A DNA stretch of 64,000 nucleotides from Bradyrhizobium canariense (GTDB lineage Bacteria; Pseudomonadota; Alphaproteobacteria; Rhizobiales; Xanthobacteraceae): NCBI RefSeq assembly GCF_900105125.1, contig NZ_LT629750.1, positions 3,100,001 through 3,164,000 of the forward strand. The letters are read 5' to 3'. This document shows positions 16,883-25,686 of the stretch, one piece after another; position 1 is the stretch's first letter; every line of letters begins with the position of its first letter. The notes beneath the pieces were generated by a model. The model did not search any database. It was not told where the DNA came from and saw nothing but the letters and a program-made list of their open reading frames with translations. The position numbers were made by a program, and so were the translations under genes.

Positions 16883-18475
16883 ATGAAAGTGGTTAAGAGC
16901 CTTATCCTCGGCTCAGCGACGGGTCTTGTCGCCATGAGCGGGGCACAGGCGGCCGATCTTCCCGTAAAGGCCAAAGCGGTCGAATACGTGCGGATCTGCT
17001 CCCTGTATGGTGCCGGATTCTACTACATTCCGGGCACTGATACCTGCATCAAGATTGGCGGCTATCTGCGCATTGACACCACGTTCAACGGCAGTACCGT
17101 TTACGATGCACCGGCCTACAGCGGCGACTCCGGCCAGGGCAACCGGTTCTACGACCGATTTCAAAGCCGTTCTCGTATGGCGTTGACGGTCGATACCCGC
17201 ACTGCGTCCGAATACGGCGTGGTCCGCACCTTCGCTCAGGGCGACTTCCAGTTCCAGAACTTCGGCACTGCCAACCCGGCAGCCATCAGTGCGGCGCCTA
17301 CTGTTCTGGGTGGCTTGAATAATGCCACGCTGTCGAGCGTGGGCGGTGGCTATGTCGCCGTTGAATACGTGTTCATCCAGTTCGCTGGGTTCACCTTCGG
17401 TAAGTCGTCTTCGGCCTACGCAACGCCCTGGAACGGTTATCCGGGCAACAACTCGTCGTTCCTGATCGGTGGTAATGACTCCGTCACCGGCGTGAACAAT
17501 ATCCAGTACACCGCGCAGTTCGGCAACGGCGTGTCAGCCAGCGTTGGTCTCGATGATCCGACCGTGTTCAACCGCACCAGCCTCATCAATCTCTCGATTC
17601 CCTTTGGCACACCGGCCGCAGGCACCAATGGCTTGGGGACCAGCGCTTGGGGCGGAGCGTTTATGCCGGACGTTGTCGGAAACGTCCGGGTCGATCAGGC
17701 CTGGGGGCTGTTCCAGCTGTCGGGCGCATTGCATGCGGTCAATGGTTCGTACAACGTGCTGGGTGCGGGCGGCGTTCCTGTGACAGGCCTGACTCCTCTG
17801 ACAGACTCCGTTCTTTCGGGTCATCCTGAAACGAAGTACGGCGGCTCGGTGATGGCAGCGTTGCAGATCAAGAACATCCCGACCGGTGCCGGCGATGACA
17901 TCAAGTTCGATGCGAGCTGGGCCAAGGGTGACACCAAGAACGTGATCGCCACCTCGGGTAGTTCGCCGAACTTCCTGATGCTAGGTGGTGTTCCCGGCCA
18001 GTTTGGACCCGCCAACAGCCTCGCCTTTGGCGCGACCACGGATGGTGTCTGGCTTCCGACGGCTAACGGCGGCGATGGCTCGATCCACCTGACCGAGTCC
18101 TACGGTATCCGTGGTGCCTTCAACCACAACTGGGATCCATATTGGTCGAGCAGCTTGTTCGGCGGCATGGGCTGGGTGCGGTACGACGACACTGCACGGG
18201 CCAATATATGTGCGGACTTCGGCGCAGTGGTCCCAGGCCAAGGTATAACTTATAGCTGCAATCCGAACTACAGCATCTCGATGCTGGGTGTCGTTACCCG
18301 CTGGACCCCTGTCAATAACTTCACGTTCTCGGCGGAAGCCATCTGGACCCATCTGAATACCAGCTTCTCGGGAAGTGCCTTCTTCACGCCGGGTGCTCCT
18401 CAGCCGGCTCAGACCTGGAGCTTCGCCAACCAGGACACCGTGTCCCTCAACGTTCGCGTTCAGCGCAACTTCTGA
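16883..18475 (+). CDS. Outer-membrane porin (alphaproteobacterial Porin_2 type)
   Basis: A 530-residue porin. The signal peptide ends AQAADLPVK, then the family-typical YVRICSLYGAGFYYIPGTDTCIK with a Cys pair, GGYLRIDTTF, many beta strands, and the terminal aromatic signature VRVQRNF. GGAGG lies six bases before the ATG at 16883. It should form a general diffusion channel. A long leader (about 200 bases), flanking MarR genes and a strong terminator mark it as a highly expressed, regulated single gene. Confidence 0.95.
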   Translation: MKVVKSLILGSATGLVAMSGAQAADLPVKAKAVEYVRICSLYGAGFYYIPGTDTCIKIGGYLRIDTTFNGSTVYDAPAYSGDSGQGNRFYDRFQSRSRMALTVDTRTASEYGVVRTFAQGDFQFQNFGTANPAAISAAPTVLGGLNNATLSSVGGGYVAVEYVFIQFAGFTFGKSSSAYATPWNGYPGNNSSFLIGGNDSVTGVNNIQYTAQFGNGVSASVGLDDPTVFNRTSLINLSIPFGTPAAGTNGLGTSAWGGAFMPDVVGNVRVDQAWGLFQLSGALHAVNGSYNVLGAGGVPVTGLTPLTDSVLSGHPETKYGGSVMAALQIKNIPTGAGDDIKFDASWAKGDTKNVIATSGSSPNFLMLGGVPGQFGPANSLAFGATTDGVWLPTANGGDGSIHLTESYGIRGAFNHNWDPYWSSSLFGGMGWVRYDDTARANICADFGAVVPGQGITYSCNPNYSISMLGVVTRWTPVNNFTFSAEAIWTHLNTSFSGSAFFTPGAPQPAQTWSFANQDTVSLNVRVQRNF

Positions 18476-18498
18476 TCGCGATCATCTGACAACGCTCT

Positions 18499-18534
18499 AA
18501 AAAACCCCCGGCAGGAAACTGCCGGGGGTTTTTC
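18499..18534 (+). terminator. Rho-independent terminator of the porin gene
   Basis: A 10-bp GC stem (CCCCCGGCAG/CTGCCGGGGG, 18505-18528) with a GAAA tetraloop. It is preceded by an A-run and followed by five Ts, starting about 25 bases after the porin stop. Confidence 0.92.
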
Positions 18535-18698
18535 TGTCCAAAGACCTCAAGCCCGGCGGAGGATGGGAACAACCACCTTGTTCGGGCGATCGTGGGATGA
18601 GCCACAACCGAACAAGTCACTGACGTTCGTCAACCGCCCGGTCCCCGTCACAAGTCAGACGCACTCAAAGATCGGGCGCGCGAGCCATGGTCACACAA

Positions 18699-18728
18699 TT
18701 GACCTACTCACTTATATTATCAAATAAT
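18699..18728 (+). promoter_or_regulatory. Sigma70-like promoter upstream of the second marR
   Basis: TTGACC (18699-18704), an 18-base spacer, then AATAAT (18723-18728), with a predicted start near 18735. The -10 lies inside the AT-rich element shared with the porin upstream region. Confidence 0.55.
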
Positions 18729-18734
18729 GTATTT

Positions 18735-18872
18735 TGCTCAGGCTAATTTTAAGGTATGTTGTTCGCGTGTGGCTGACCAAATGGTTGGCGGCCCATCCGC
18801 GATAAGGAGCAGACACACACTCTTCATGTTTAATACCTCCGGACCTCCGGCAATGCCCTGCCGGAGGTCTTT
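18735..18872 (+). ncRNA. Candidate small RNA or marR leader
   Basis: About 138 bases between the promoter at 18699-18728 and a stem-loop ending at 18869. No convincing coding frame fills it; an AAGGAG at about 18805 is 15 bases from an ATG that reads into the stem. It could be an independent sRNA, possibly acting on the porin mRNA, or an attenuated leader of the marR gene starting at 19022. Confidence 0.35.
18842..18872 (+). terminator. Stem-loop with short T-run
   Basis: An 11-bp perfect stem GACCTCCGGCA/TGCCGGAGGTC with a 6-base loop, followed by TTTC. The T-run is short, so termination may be partial. Confidence 0.65.
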
Positions 18873-19021
18873 CGCCTACATCACACGGCGCGTGTCATTC
18901 GAAGTTGGAGAAAATCGCGATCTGCGAAAGCTGGTGAGTTCGCCCTCAAGAAAGTGCCGCTCTAAGTTTTCCGCGCGGCAACCCAATTGAAATAACTGCT
19001 ACGGTGGTAAAAGGGTCGAGC

Positions 19022-19567
19022 ATGACGAAGCAATGGAAGGTTTCCGAAGGCTATGGGGTTCTCGCCGCCGATCGAAAGGCGCCCTCTTTGCGAGAAACAT
19101 CCTGGAATAAGGATGTAGGCCGGCAGTTTCTTTGGGACATCATTTCTACCAACATCCATGTCGACGAAATCCAAAGCTTCTGGGCCAAAAGCCTGAATCT
19201 TAGTAGTCCTCAATGGATGATCCTGATGGCGCTGAGCGATCTCGATCGCGGTCAAGGGGTCCCCGTGAAGGACGTATCGACCAAACTTCATGTCGATCGA
19301 TCCTTCATCACCGTTCAGTCGAAGCTTCTCGAAAATGAAGGTCTCGTTCGACGTATTCCTTCCAGGGATGACGCCAGGGTGGTCCTGTTGTCCCTGTCCG
19401 CTAAAGCTCGCAAACAAATTTCGGATCTTTCCGCAAAGCAGGAATTACTAGCCAAATTCATCTTTGCAGACCTCGATGCTCCGGCGCTTAGGGATTTTCT
19501 AGACCGGCTCGCGTCGCTTAAGACGAAACTCGAGAAAGCCGCCATCAAGCTGGTCGCTGATATCTAA
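19022..19567 (+). CDS. MarR-family regulator (downstream paralogue)
   Basis: A 181-residue paralogue of the regulator at 16029-16580, with nearly identical dimer-helix and DNA-binding segments (SPQWMILMALSDLDRG, GVPVKDVSTKLHV, RDDARVVLLSLS). Recognition-helix residues differ (VDRSFITVQ against VGQPFVTTQ), so operators may differ slightly. The ATG at 19022 follows AAGGG. The two genes flank the porin in opposite orientations. Confidence 0.88.
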   Translation: MTKQWKVSEGYGVLAADRKAPSLRETSWNKDVGRQFLWDIISTNIHVDEIQSFWAKSLNLSSPQWMILMALSDLDRGQGVPVKDVSTKLHVDRSFITVQSKLLENEGLVRRIPSRDDARVVLLSLSAKARKQISDLSAKQELLAKFIFADLDAPALRDFLDRLASLKTKLEKAAIKLVADI

Positions 19568-19968
19568 GCTCCGAGCGATTCCTCCCGTATGACGGCGACT
19601 TCCGGTCGCGAGTTGCGATTGTGCGAGGGACGGATCGAGATATACCAAGCTACGACTCCGAAAAACAGCACGACTGCCAACGCAGACATGCGACGTTGGC
19701 GAGAGAACCAGGGCGCCCGGATTGCGAGCGCCGCGAAGGCGGCCGCCAACCCAATGCGCACGCCGGCCCACGGCAAATTCGAATAGTAGATCACCAGGGT
19801 GGCCCAGGCGAGAGGCACGGTCAGGCACAAAAAGCCGGCGACCGCGATCAGCCAGCCGAAGGGTCTGGAGAGAAATCTGCGGAACGAACTTATTGTTTCT
19901 CCGGCTATTTGAACCAGCGAACGCAGGCTGGCGTCGCCGGCCGCAAGGGCACCAAGGCGTGTGCTATG
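19564..19968 (-). pseudogene. Remnant of a DUF4105-family membrane protein
   Basis: The minus strand encodes FRRFLSRPFGW, LTVPLAWATLVIYYSN and VVAWYISIRPSHNR, the N-terminal membrane part of DUF4105 proteins, and continues to RPEVAV before ending against the marR 3' end. There is no in-frame ATG, GTG or TTG before the first hydrophobic segment, and the enzymatic C-terminal domain is missing. It is a truncated gene. Confidence 0.7.
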
Positions 19969-20164
19969 TTACGACGGACAGAACGGCCGGAAAGGTAAAC
20001 CGACCAGACTTCTCTTGTTAAGAGCGCTCGGGTAGATCTGGGTTCGGTCATGTCCGTCTAGGATAACTTTGAGTCCCTGGCCTCGATCGATATGGCGGAT
20101 CCGCGAAGATCTCGTGCGGTCCGTTCGTTTCGAAGGCGCGATCCTTGGAAGGGCAAACTATTAA

Positions 20165-20899
20165 ATGACCATCGGAAGCATCGTCCGAACCCGTCCCGTC
20201 CCGGCTCTGTACGGATTGATGATTGCCTCGCTCGTGGCATTGCTGCCGCTTCCGCCGCTTTTGCAGGATCAGGCCTACCATCAGTTCGCCGACCAGCGCG
20301 AATTGTTCGGTATCCCGAACTTCTGGAATGTTGTTTCAAATCTTCCATTCGTCGCCGTAGGTGCAGTCGGTTTGCTGCGATTTCATCGCGACACGACGAC
20401 TACGGTGCTTTTTGCCGGAATATTTTTGACTGGCTTTGGCTCGTCCTACTATCATCTAAATCCGAACGACAGCACCCTGTTTTGGGATCGGCTACCCATG
20501 ACCATTTGTTTCGCCGCCATCCTTTCCGCCGTCGTCGAGGAGCGCGTCGATGCGAAAGCGGGCGCGATGATGTTGCGGCCGCTGCTGGCCATCGGCATTT
20601 TCAGCCTTTTGCTATGGCGTTGGACCGACGATTTGCGGCTTTATGCTTGGGCGCAGTTCTTTCCTTTTCTCGCCTTGGTCGTGATCCTGCGGCTGTTTCC
20701 ACCGAAATATACCGGCACGCGCTATTGGGTGATCGCCGCGGCGTTGTATGCGCTCGCCAAATTGCTGGAATTCCTTGACGAGAAAATCTACTCGCTCGGC
20801 TCAATTGTGAGCGGGCATACGCTCAAGCACCTCGCCGCGGCGGCCGCCAGCCTTGCAATCCTGAGACTTTTACAGACCCGCCGACCGATCGCACCATAG
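20165..20899 (+). CDS. Ceramidase/CREST-fold seven-helix membrane hydrolase
   Basis: A 244-residue membrane protein with seven predicted helices. It carries the CREST-superfamily metal-site pattern: S94 and H97 (SSYYHLNPND), D108 (FWDRLPMT), and H218 with H222 (GHTLKH). In alkaline ceramidases and PAQR proteins these residues bind Zn and catalyse amide hydrolysis. Bacterial members are annotated ceramidase-domain proteins, but the lipid substrate is unknown. No ribosome site is strong; the ATG matches the family start. Confidence 0.8.
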   Translation: MTIGSIVRTRPVPALYGLMIASLVALLPLPPLLQDQAYHQFADQRELFGIPNFWNVVSNLPFVAVGAVGLLRFHRDTTTTVLFAGIFLTGFGSSYYHLNPNDSTLFWDRLPMTICFAAILSAVVEERVDAKAGAMMLRPLLAIGIFSLLLWRWTDDLRLYAWAQFFPFLALVVILRLFPPKYTGTRYWVIAAALYALAKLLEFLDEKIYSLGSIVSGHTLKHLAAAAASLAILRLLQTRRPIAP

Positions 20900-20941
20900 T
20901 TTCTCGGCCGGTGTGGTCCATCTGATGTTAGTTTGGTCCAC

Positions 20942-21120
20942 TCAACCATCCCCTTGGCGTTTCTTCGGTGCGAGGGCGATATCCTGGATCATAGAATTGG
21001 AATCCGACTGCGGATCGATTTTCGCCATGCGCTTTGCCGATCGCGCGCTCATAGGCGCCGATCTCGCCAAAGTTGCGGCCGCCGAAGGCCAGCATGGTCT
21101 AGGTAATCTCGGCGACCGTC
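20942..21120 (-). pseudogene. Remnant of an alpha/beta-hydrolase-domain protein N-terminus
   Basis: The minus strand reads FGGRNFGEIGAYERAIGKAHG, then in another frame KIDPQSDSNSMIQDIALAP. This is the N-terminal signature of a large exported hydrolase family common in Bradyrhizobium (usually HGE-IDPADP...IQDI-LAPRN). A nonsense codon precedes it (VAEIT then stop) and a frameshift divides it; nothing remains downstream. Confidence 0.6.
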
Positions 21121-21441
21121 CGTTCCTTCGTGTCCGACTCGGGTCATTCGCGTCGATATGACGACTCTCGGACCATTCCGGTCTGCGCCGACCAATGGAC
21201 ATTCTTCAGCGTCGGTCGGCAGTTCGGTTTCGTACATTACCGGACATACAGGTCCATGCTGCTGACGCAGATGGCGGGATTTTGCTCAACCAAAAGCGGT
21301 TACGTGTCGATCTCGTTCATGAAGATGAATGGAACTCGATGAGATGTTTCGCATTTTATAGCAAAGGTAACCCTTGCGCGCCGGTTTCGCCGAGTGCACG
21401 CTTGGCAAGCGATTTCACAAGAACTTACGGAGGATGCGACC
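21121..21441. other. Upstream region of the Gly/Cys-rich peptide gene
   Basis: No gene recognised. It should hold the promoter and leader of the gene at 21442; no clear -35/-10 pair or hairpin was identified. Confidence 0.45.
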
Positions 21442-21939
21442 ATGCGACGGGTCAAGCAAGCTTCGAAGCAGAAACGCACAACTAAAGCCGCCGCCGTGAA
21501 GGTGCTGGGTGCCGCCGGACTGAGTTTTTCGCTGGTGAGTAGTGCATCCGCATCCACGATGCCCACTGCCGGTATCCCGCAATCTGGCAATACCTCGCCC
21601 AATCAGCGCTTCGTTCTTAGCGAAGAGGAAATGGCCGACGTCAGTCTCGCCACGTTCCATCTCTTCGATAGGGAAAACGTTGGCAGCGGCGTGCAGCTTG
21701 CGCGCGGATGCGGTGGTTGCGGTTGTCGAGGTGGCGGCGGGTGCGGCGGCTGCCGGGGTGGTGGCGGGTGCGGCGGCTTCCGTGGTTGCGGCGGTGGCGG
21801 GTTTGTTGGCTGCCGAGGTTGCGGCGGCTGCCGTGGTTGCGGCGGCTGCGGGGTTGGTGGCTTCTGGTTCGGTGCCTGCGCGGGCTGCGTGGCTTGCGCG
21901 GGTTGCTGCGGATCCTGGGGAGCGTGCCGCTTGTGCTAA
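21442..21939 (+). CDS. Exported Gly/Cys-rich repeat peptide (RiPP-precursor-like)
   Basis: A 165-residue protein in two parts. Residues 1-89 contain no cysteine. They include a basic start (RRVKQASKQKR), a hydrophobic signal-like stretch ending ASASA and an acidic segment (LSEEEMADVSLATFHLFD). Residues 90-165 are almost only Gly and Cys with some Arg, holding 19 cysteines in GCGGC, RGCGG and CAGC units and ending CRLC. GGAGG lies about 10 bases before the ATG at 21442. The layout resembles precursors grouped with heterocycloanthracin/sonorensin-type bacteriocins, or metal-binding exported peptides. No modification enzyme lies nearby. Function unknown. Confidence 0.75.
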   Translation: MRRVKQASKQKRTTKAAAVKVLGAAGLSFSLVSSASASTMPTAGIPQSGNTSPNQRFVLSEEEMADVSLATFHLFDRENVGSGVQLARGCGGCGCRGGGGCGGCRGGGGCGGFRGCGGGGFVGCRGCGGCRGCGGCGVGGFWFGACAGCVACAGCCGSWGACRLC

Positions 21940-22403
21940 GTCCCACGAAAAGCGCCGTTGTGACGGCCGGCGGATCGCTTCCGGTCTACCCCAACAATCA
22001 GACAAACTCGGTGTCGGCCCCCACTTCGCAAAAGTGTACAAAGGCAGCCTTCTGACGGCCAGTACTTATCGCTTGCGCTGATGTTCGCGGGCAACGCGAG
22101 CACCTGCGTCGCCTCTGCCTTAGCTATTTCGTACGAGTAAGTCCCGCCGCAACGATCACAGCTTTGGGTCAGACTCGGACCTCAGATCGTTGTCGGAGCC
22201 GGGTCTGTTGATCCCTCCGGAAACGGACAGCGCACGGTGGAAACGACACGATTGCCCCTCTCGGACGTCAGCGACCTCCAAAGTTCCTTCTCTCCGGCCG
22301 CGACGTCTTCAAAGTGACCAGATTAGGTTGCGACAATTGCTCGCATTCTGATCGTTGGGGTAGGCTTACCTTGTTTGCCGAGCGCCAAAGGGAGTGAAAT
22401 CAG
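21940..22403. other. Intergenic region
   Basis: No maturase, transporter or other gene is seen after the Gly/Cys-rich peptide. Short frames lack ribosome sites. GGGAGTG near 22390 belongs to the next gene. Confidence 0.5.
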
Positions 22404-23009
22404 ATGCTCATGTCTCGAGCTCTTTGGGTACCGGTTGCAGCCACAACGGTTCTTGTTGGTGTGCTGCTTTCCGCGCCAGCCTTCGCGCAGGCGCATATCC
22501 GCGGCACGCTGACCGCGGCGAAGGACGGAACGATCAGCGTCCAGACCGATAAGGGCGGAACGGAATCGATCAAGCTTGCCAACGACGCAGGCCTTTTCCT
22601 GGTGACCACGGCCGACATGAGCGCCATCCAAGCCGGCAAGTTCGTCGGCATTACCTCTATCGAGCAGGACGGCAAGCGCGTCGCACGCGAAGTTCATGTG
22701 TTTGATGAATCGCTGCGCGGTCTGGCCGAGGGGCATTATCCCTGGGATCTTGAATCCAAGCCGAACATGATGACCAACGCCAATATCGCCAAGATCGAAG
22801 AGGTTGGAACGGACCATGTTGTCAGGCTGAATTACTCCCGCGGTGAACAGACAATCACAATCCCGACGAGCGCGACGGTCGTCGCCTTTGACAAGGCGCC
22901 GGCCGATCAACTGGCCGTTGGACGCAAGGTCTTCGTCGTTATGAAGAAGGACGGCCCGGAAGCCGCCGCGGTCGTGATCGGCGCTGAGGGCGTGAAGCCG
23001 CCGATGTGA
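22404..23009 (+). CDS. Periplasmic protein of unknown function
   Basis: A 201-residue protein with a signal peptide ending AFAQA. The mature part has repeated short beta units (IRGTLTAAKDGTISVQTDKGG, then VGITSIEQDGKRVAREVHVF) resembling DUF5666-like OB folds, and a second, C-terminal copy (ATVVAFD then VGRKVFVVMKKDG). Similar Bradyrhizobium proteins are often mislabelled metal ABC permeases, yet there is no membrane domain here. Confidence 0.75.
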   Translation: MLMSRALWVPVAATTVLVGVLLSAPAFAQAHIRGTLTAAKDGTISVQTDKGGTESIKLANDAGLFLVTTADMSAIQAGKFVGITSIEQDGKRVAREVHVFDESLRGLAEGHYPWDLESKPNMMTNANIAKIEEVGTDHVVRLNYSRGEQTITIPTSATVVAFDKAPADQLAVGRKVFVVMKKDGPEAAAVVIGAEGVKPPM

Positions 23010-23033
23010 CGACGCGATAGATCTCAGCGAGGC

Positions 23034-23053
23034 GATCGGCCACACGGCCGATC
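23034..23053 (+). other. Stem-loop downstream of the periplasmic protein gene
   Basis: An 8-bp perfect stem GATCGGCC/GGCCGATC with an ACAC loop, 24 bases after the stop. It lacks a T-run, so it is either a weak terminator or an mRNA-stabilising element. Confidence 0.45.
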
Positions 23054-23595
23054 CGCGTGGTCGCAAAGTGATAGGGTTTGGCCATGGACGGGGCGTGACA
23101 CTGAGGCGATGGAGCTAATGCGCCGCGGCGCGCCAATTCGAATACGGGGAAATCTGCATGGCCACGATGCGCGATCACAAGTCGAACAGACCTGAACAAC
23201 GCGCCGCCTCGAACACGCCCTCCGGCTTATTGGCCGAAGTGCGGCGAAGGTGACGTAAGTACTTAGCTCCGCACGCCGACATGGACATGCACTTCGATGC
23301 GTTCTGGAGCGGAGCTCATCTACCGCGCGGAACGGACAATAGGTTTTACGGCGGCAGATATCATTTCCGCTCGGCTGCGTTTCACACTTGTGCCACAGGC
23401 CTACAGGCTGCCTATCAATCCGCGGAGGGTCCGCTGGTTTGTGCGGATGACGCAGAAGCCATTTCAGTAAGTGGAGCGCGCACTCGCTTGGCCCCGTGAA
23501 AGACCACCCCCCCCCCGACCGGAGCCAATATCCGGCCGAACCACGATGATCGGCCCACAGTGTGGCCGCCGATTATCCGAGCCCTCGCTCCGCTG
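23054..23595. other. Intergenic region with a ten-C homopolymer
   Basis: No gene is recognised. A run of ten Cs lies at 23507-23516, the longest homopolymer noticed in the window. It is 80 bases beyond the 3' end of the minus-strand barrel gene. Confidence 0.55.
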
Positions 23596-24705
23596 TTATT
23601 TCGTAACCATCCGGCTCGTGGCGGGAGGAGGTGCCGCTGCGGGTGAGACGACAAATGTCAGCCATGTGTTCCAGCCAGAGGGCCGATCCGAGGCGGCAAA
23701 TTCCGCGTAGCCCTTGAGATTGATGTAACCTTGAAGGGTCTGGCTAAGGGGGAAGACGTAGCCAAATTGCGGCCCGATGCCGAACACCCGCGATTGGAAG
23801 CAACCGACGCGGTCGCCCGAGCCGCTGTCGCAGCCGATTTCTTGGTACGCGTAGCCTACCAGACCAACCTGAACCTGCTTGGTCAGGAATTGCGACGCGC
23901 CCCAATCGAAGTGCAGGTCGACGCCACTCTGATACTGTGTTGAGGGATTGATGAAATTATAGGTAAACCCCAGAACACCTGAGAACTCGTGGCCGGTCTC
24001 CGGATTGAAATAAGTGTAGCCACCGCCTGCGTCGATAGCACCGTGCCCGATACCTAAATTCGACAAGCGGTCGGATTGGTAGGCTCCAACAGGTATGTCG
24101 CCGGTGATGTAGGCCATGTAGTTGTTAACGCCAGCATTCCAACGCAACGCGAATTGCGGGACCAGATCGCCAAAACCCCACGTCGTATCGCTGAAGCTGT
24201 CATTTCGCATGAACGGGATGCTACCGCCGCCCGGTCCTGTTAGACTTCCCGCCAATTGGCCTGCCAGACTGGTGCTGACGACACCGTAGGCACTCACAAG
24301 GGAAACCGATGCCTGGCCTCCAAGCACCGGCGTTGCGAACACATAGGTCGGAATGACAAATCCAAGATCTCCGGTAGCATTTACGCTCGCGTTCAGACGA
24401 GCCGACAAATTGGCCGGAACCTGTCCAATTTGAATTTCTCGAGCCAAGGCAACGTCGCCACCTGCCGACACCGAGGTATGATAATAGACGTTAGCCAACG
24501 ACCAACCCGGTTGCTGGGGAGCGGCTGCGAGACTTCCAAAGAAACCGGGGACCCAGAAACTGACGCCGCTTTCATCGGCCAACGCACACTGGGAAAAAAA
24601 CGTGATCACGGACGCCAAGACGATTACAGCAACGCCAAGCCTGCGTCGATTTGCTGAGATCGACCGCCCGCTTTTCGCTGCGGCTCGCGCAATTCTCGCT
24701 GTCAT
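23596..24705 (-). CDS. Outer-membrane barrel protein (transporter/SphA-MetA type)
   Basis: A 369-residue protein. A signal sequence (hydrophobic IVLASVITFFSQCALA) is followed by the DESGVSFWVPGFFGSLAAAP start typical of the phenol-degradation MetA-like transporter barrels. It then has aromatic-rich strands (VYYHTSVSAGG, GGYTYFNPETGHEFS, LVGYAYQEIGCD). The ATG at 24705 is used; a reading to 24834 adds non-family sequence. It probably admits hydrophobic substrates. Two Cys (GCDSGSGDRVGC) could form a loop disulfide. Confidence 0.8.
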   Translation of the reverse strand: MTARIARAAAKSGRSISANRRRLGVAVIVLASVITFFSQCALADESGVSFWVPGFFGSLAAAPQQPGWSLANVYYHTSVSAGGDVALAREIQIGQVPANLSARLNASVNATGDLGFVIPTYVFATPVLGGQASVSLVSAYGVVSTSLAGQLAGSLTGPGGGSIPFMRNDSFSDTTWGFGDLVPQFALRWNAGVNNYMAYITGDIPVGAYQSDRLSNLGIGHGAIDAGGGYTYFNPETGHEFSGVLGFTYNFINPSTQYQSGVDLHFDWGASQFLTKQVQVGLVGYAYQEIGCDSGSGDRVGCFQSRVFGIGPQFGYVFPLSQTLQGYINLKGYAEFAASDRPSGWNTWLTFVVSPAAAPPPATSRMVTK

Positions 24706-24942
24706 GTTGTGCCCCGTAAGTGTGTCACCTCCCGAATATAACTCAACGACATGATAACCTTGGAGCAGGCGGGGCTCACCATCTAAATTCCGCAAGGGTT
24801 CAATTGCCACAAGAAAGATGAATGCTGCGACCAAACAGCAACAGACGCTACAGCAGGGACATGGGGGTCTGGTCTCATCGAGCTACCATGTCACGATGGC
24901 ATGTTAGTGATCGAGCATAACTAAGAGCAAAGGTGCCAGACC

Positions 24943-25523
24943 ATGCAACTCAAGCGCGCGATCGCCGCCATCGTTCTCGTGTCTGCCTTTGCCGCACCTG
25001 TGGCCGCAGGCACGTTCGAGGATGCAGTTGATGCGAATCCAGAGGCGACTACACAAAGGCCCTGCGTCTTATTCGTCCGCTGACCAATGACGGTGACGCC
25101 ACAGCCCAGTTCAATCTTGCGTTAATGTATATAACTGGTCAGGTCGTGCAGCAGGACAGTGCTGCTGCCGCATTATGGTTTCGGAAAGCTGCGGAGCAAG
25201 GCTACGATCTCGGGACCCTGTATCTCCACGGCCGAGGCCTGACGCAGGACGATACCGAGGCAGTACTGTGGTTTCGGAAGGCTGCAGACCAAGGCGACGC
25301 CGTCGCCGAGTTTCTACTCGGGAACCAATACGCAAACGGCAAAGGCGTACCGCAGGACTATGTTCGTGCCCACATGTGGTTCAGTCTAGCGGCGGCACAG
25401 GGTGAGCAAAGAGCGGTGAAGACTTTAGAAATGGCCGAACCGAGGATGACGCCTGCTCAGATAGCCGAAGCGCAGAAGCTCGCACGCGACTGGAAACCAG
25501 CTACGCAGTCAACTCGTCATTAA
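24943..25523 (+). pseudogene. Frameshifted Sel1-repeat protein
   Basis: An ATG at 24943 opens a signal peptide (MQLKRAIAAIVLVSAFAAPV) and reads TFEDAVDA before stopping near 25080. The next frame resumes at GDYTKALRLIRPL and runs through three Sel1 repeats (ALWFRKAAEQG, TLYLHGRG, VLWFRKAADQGD, HMWFSLAAAQGE) to 25523. The break is near 25040. One repeat also lacks several residues (AEQGYDLGTLYLHG). Family members are exported scaffold-like repeat proteins; this copy looks inactive unless the shift is a sequencing error. Confidence 0.75.
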
Positions 25524-25686
25524 AGGAGCGTGCTCTGCGGCCTGCCCCCCAACTTGCAACCGTACAACGCCGCGCGGTCAGCTCCTCCTGGAAACACTAT
25601 AGCACCGTCGGCCACGTCCGCAGCTGACAAAGGTTTTACTGGTGATGGTGCGGTTGTCTCTTATCTAAACAACAATGGAGACAACC

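Noticed and set aside
18727..18990. 87-codon plus-strand frame downstream of the porin
   Set aside because: It runs through the stem-loop, has no ribosome site and no protein-like pattern.
21415..22041. 208-codon minus-strand frame over the Gly/Cys-rich gene
   Set aside because: It is the Ala/Thr-rich antisense shadow of a GC-repeat region; no ribosome site or family.
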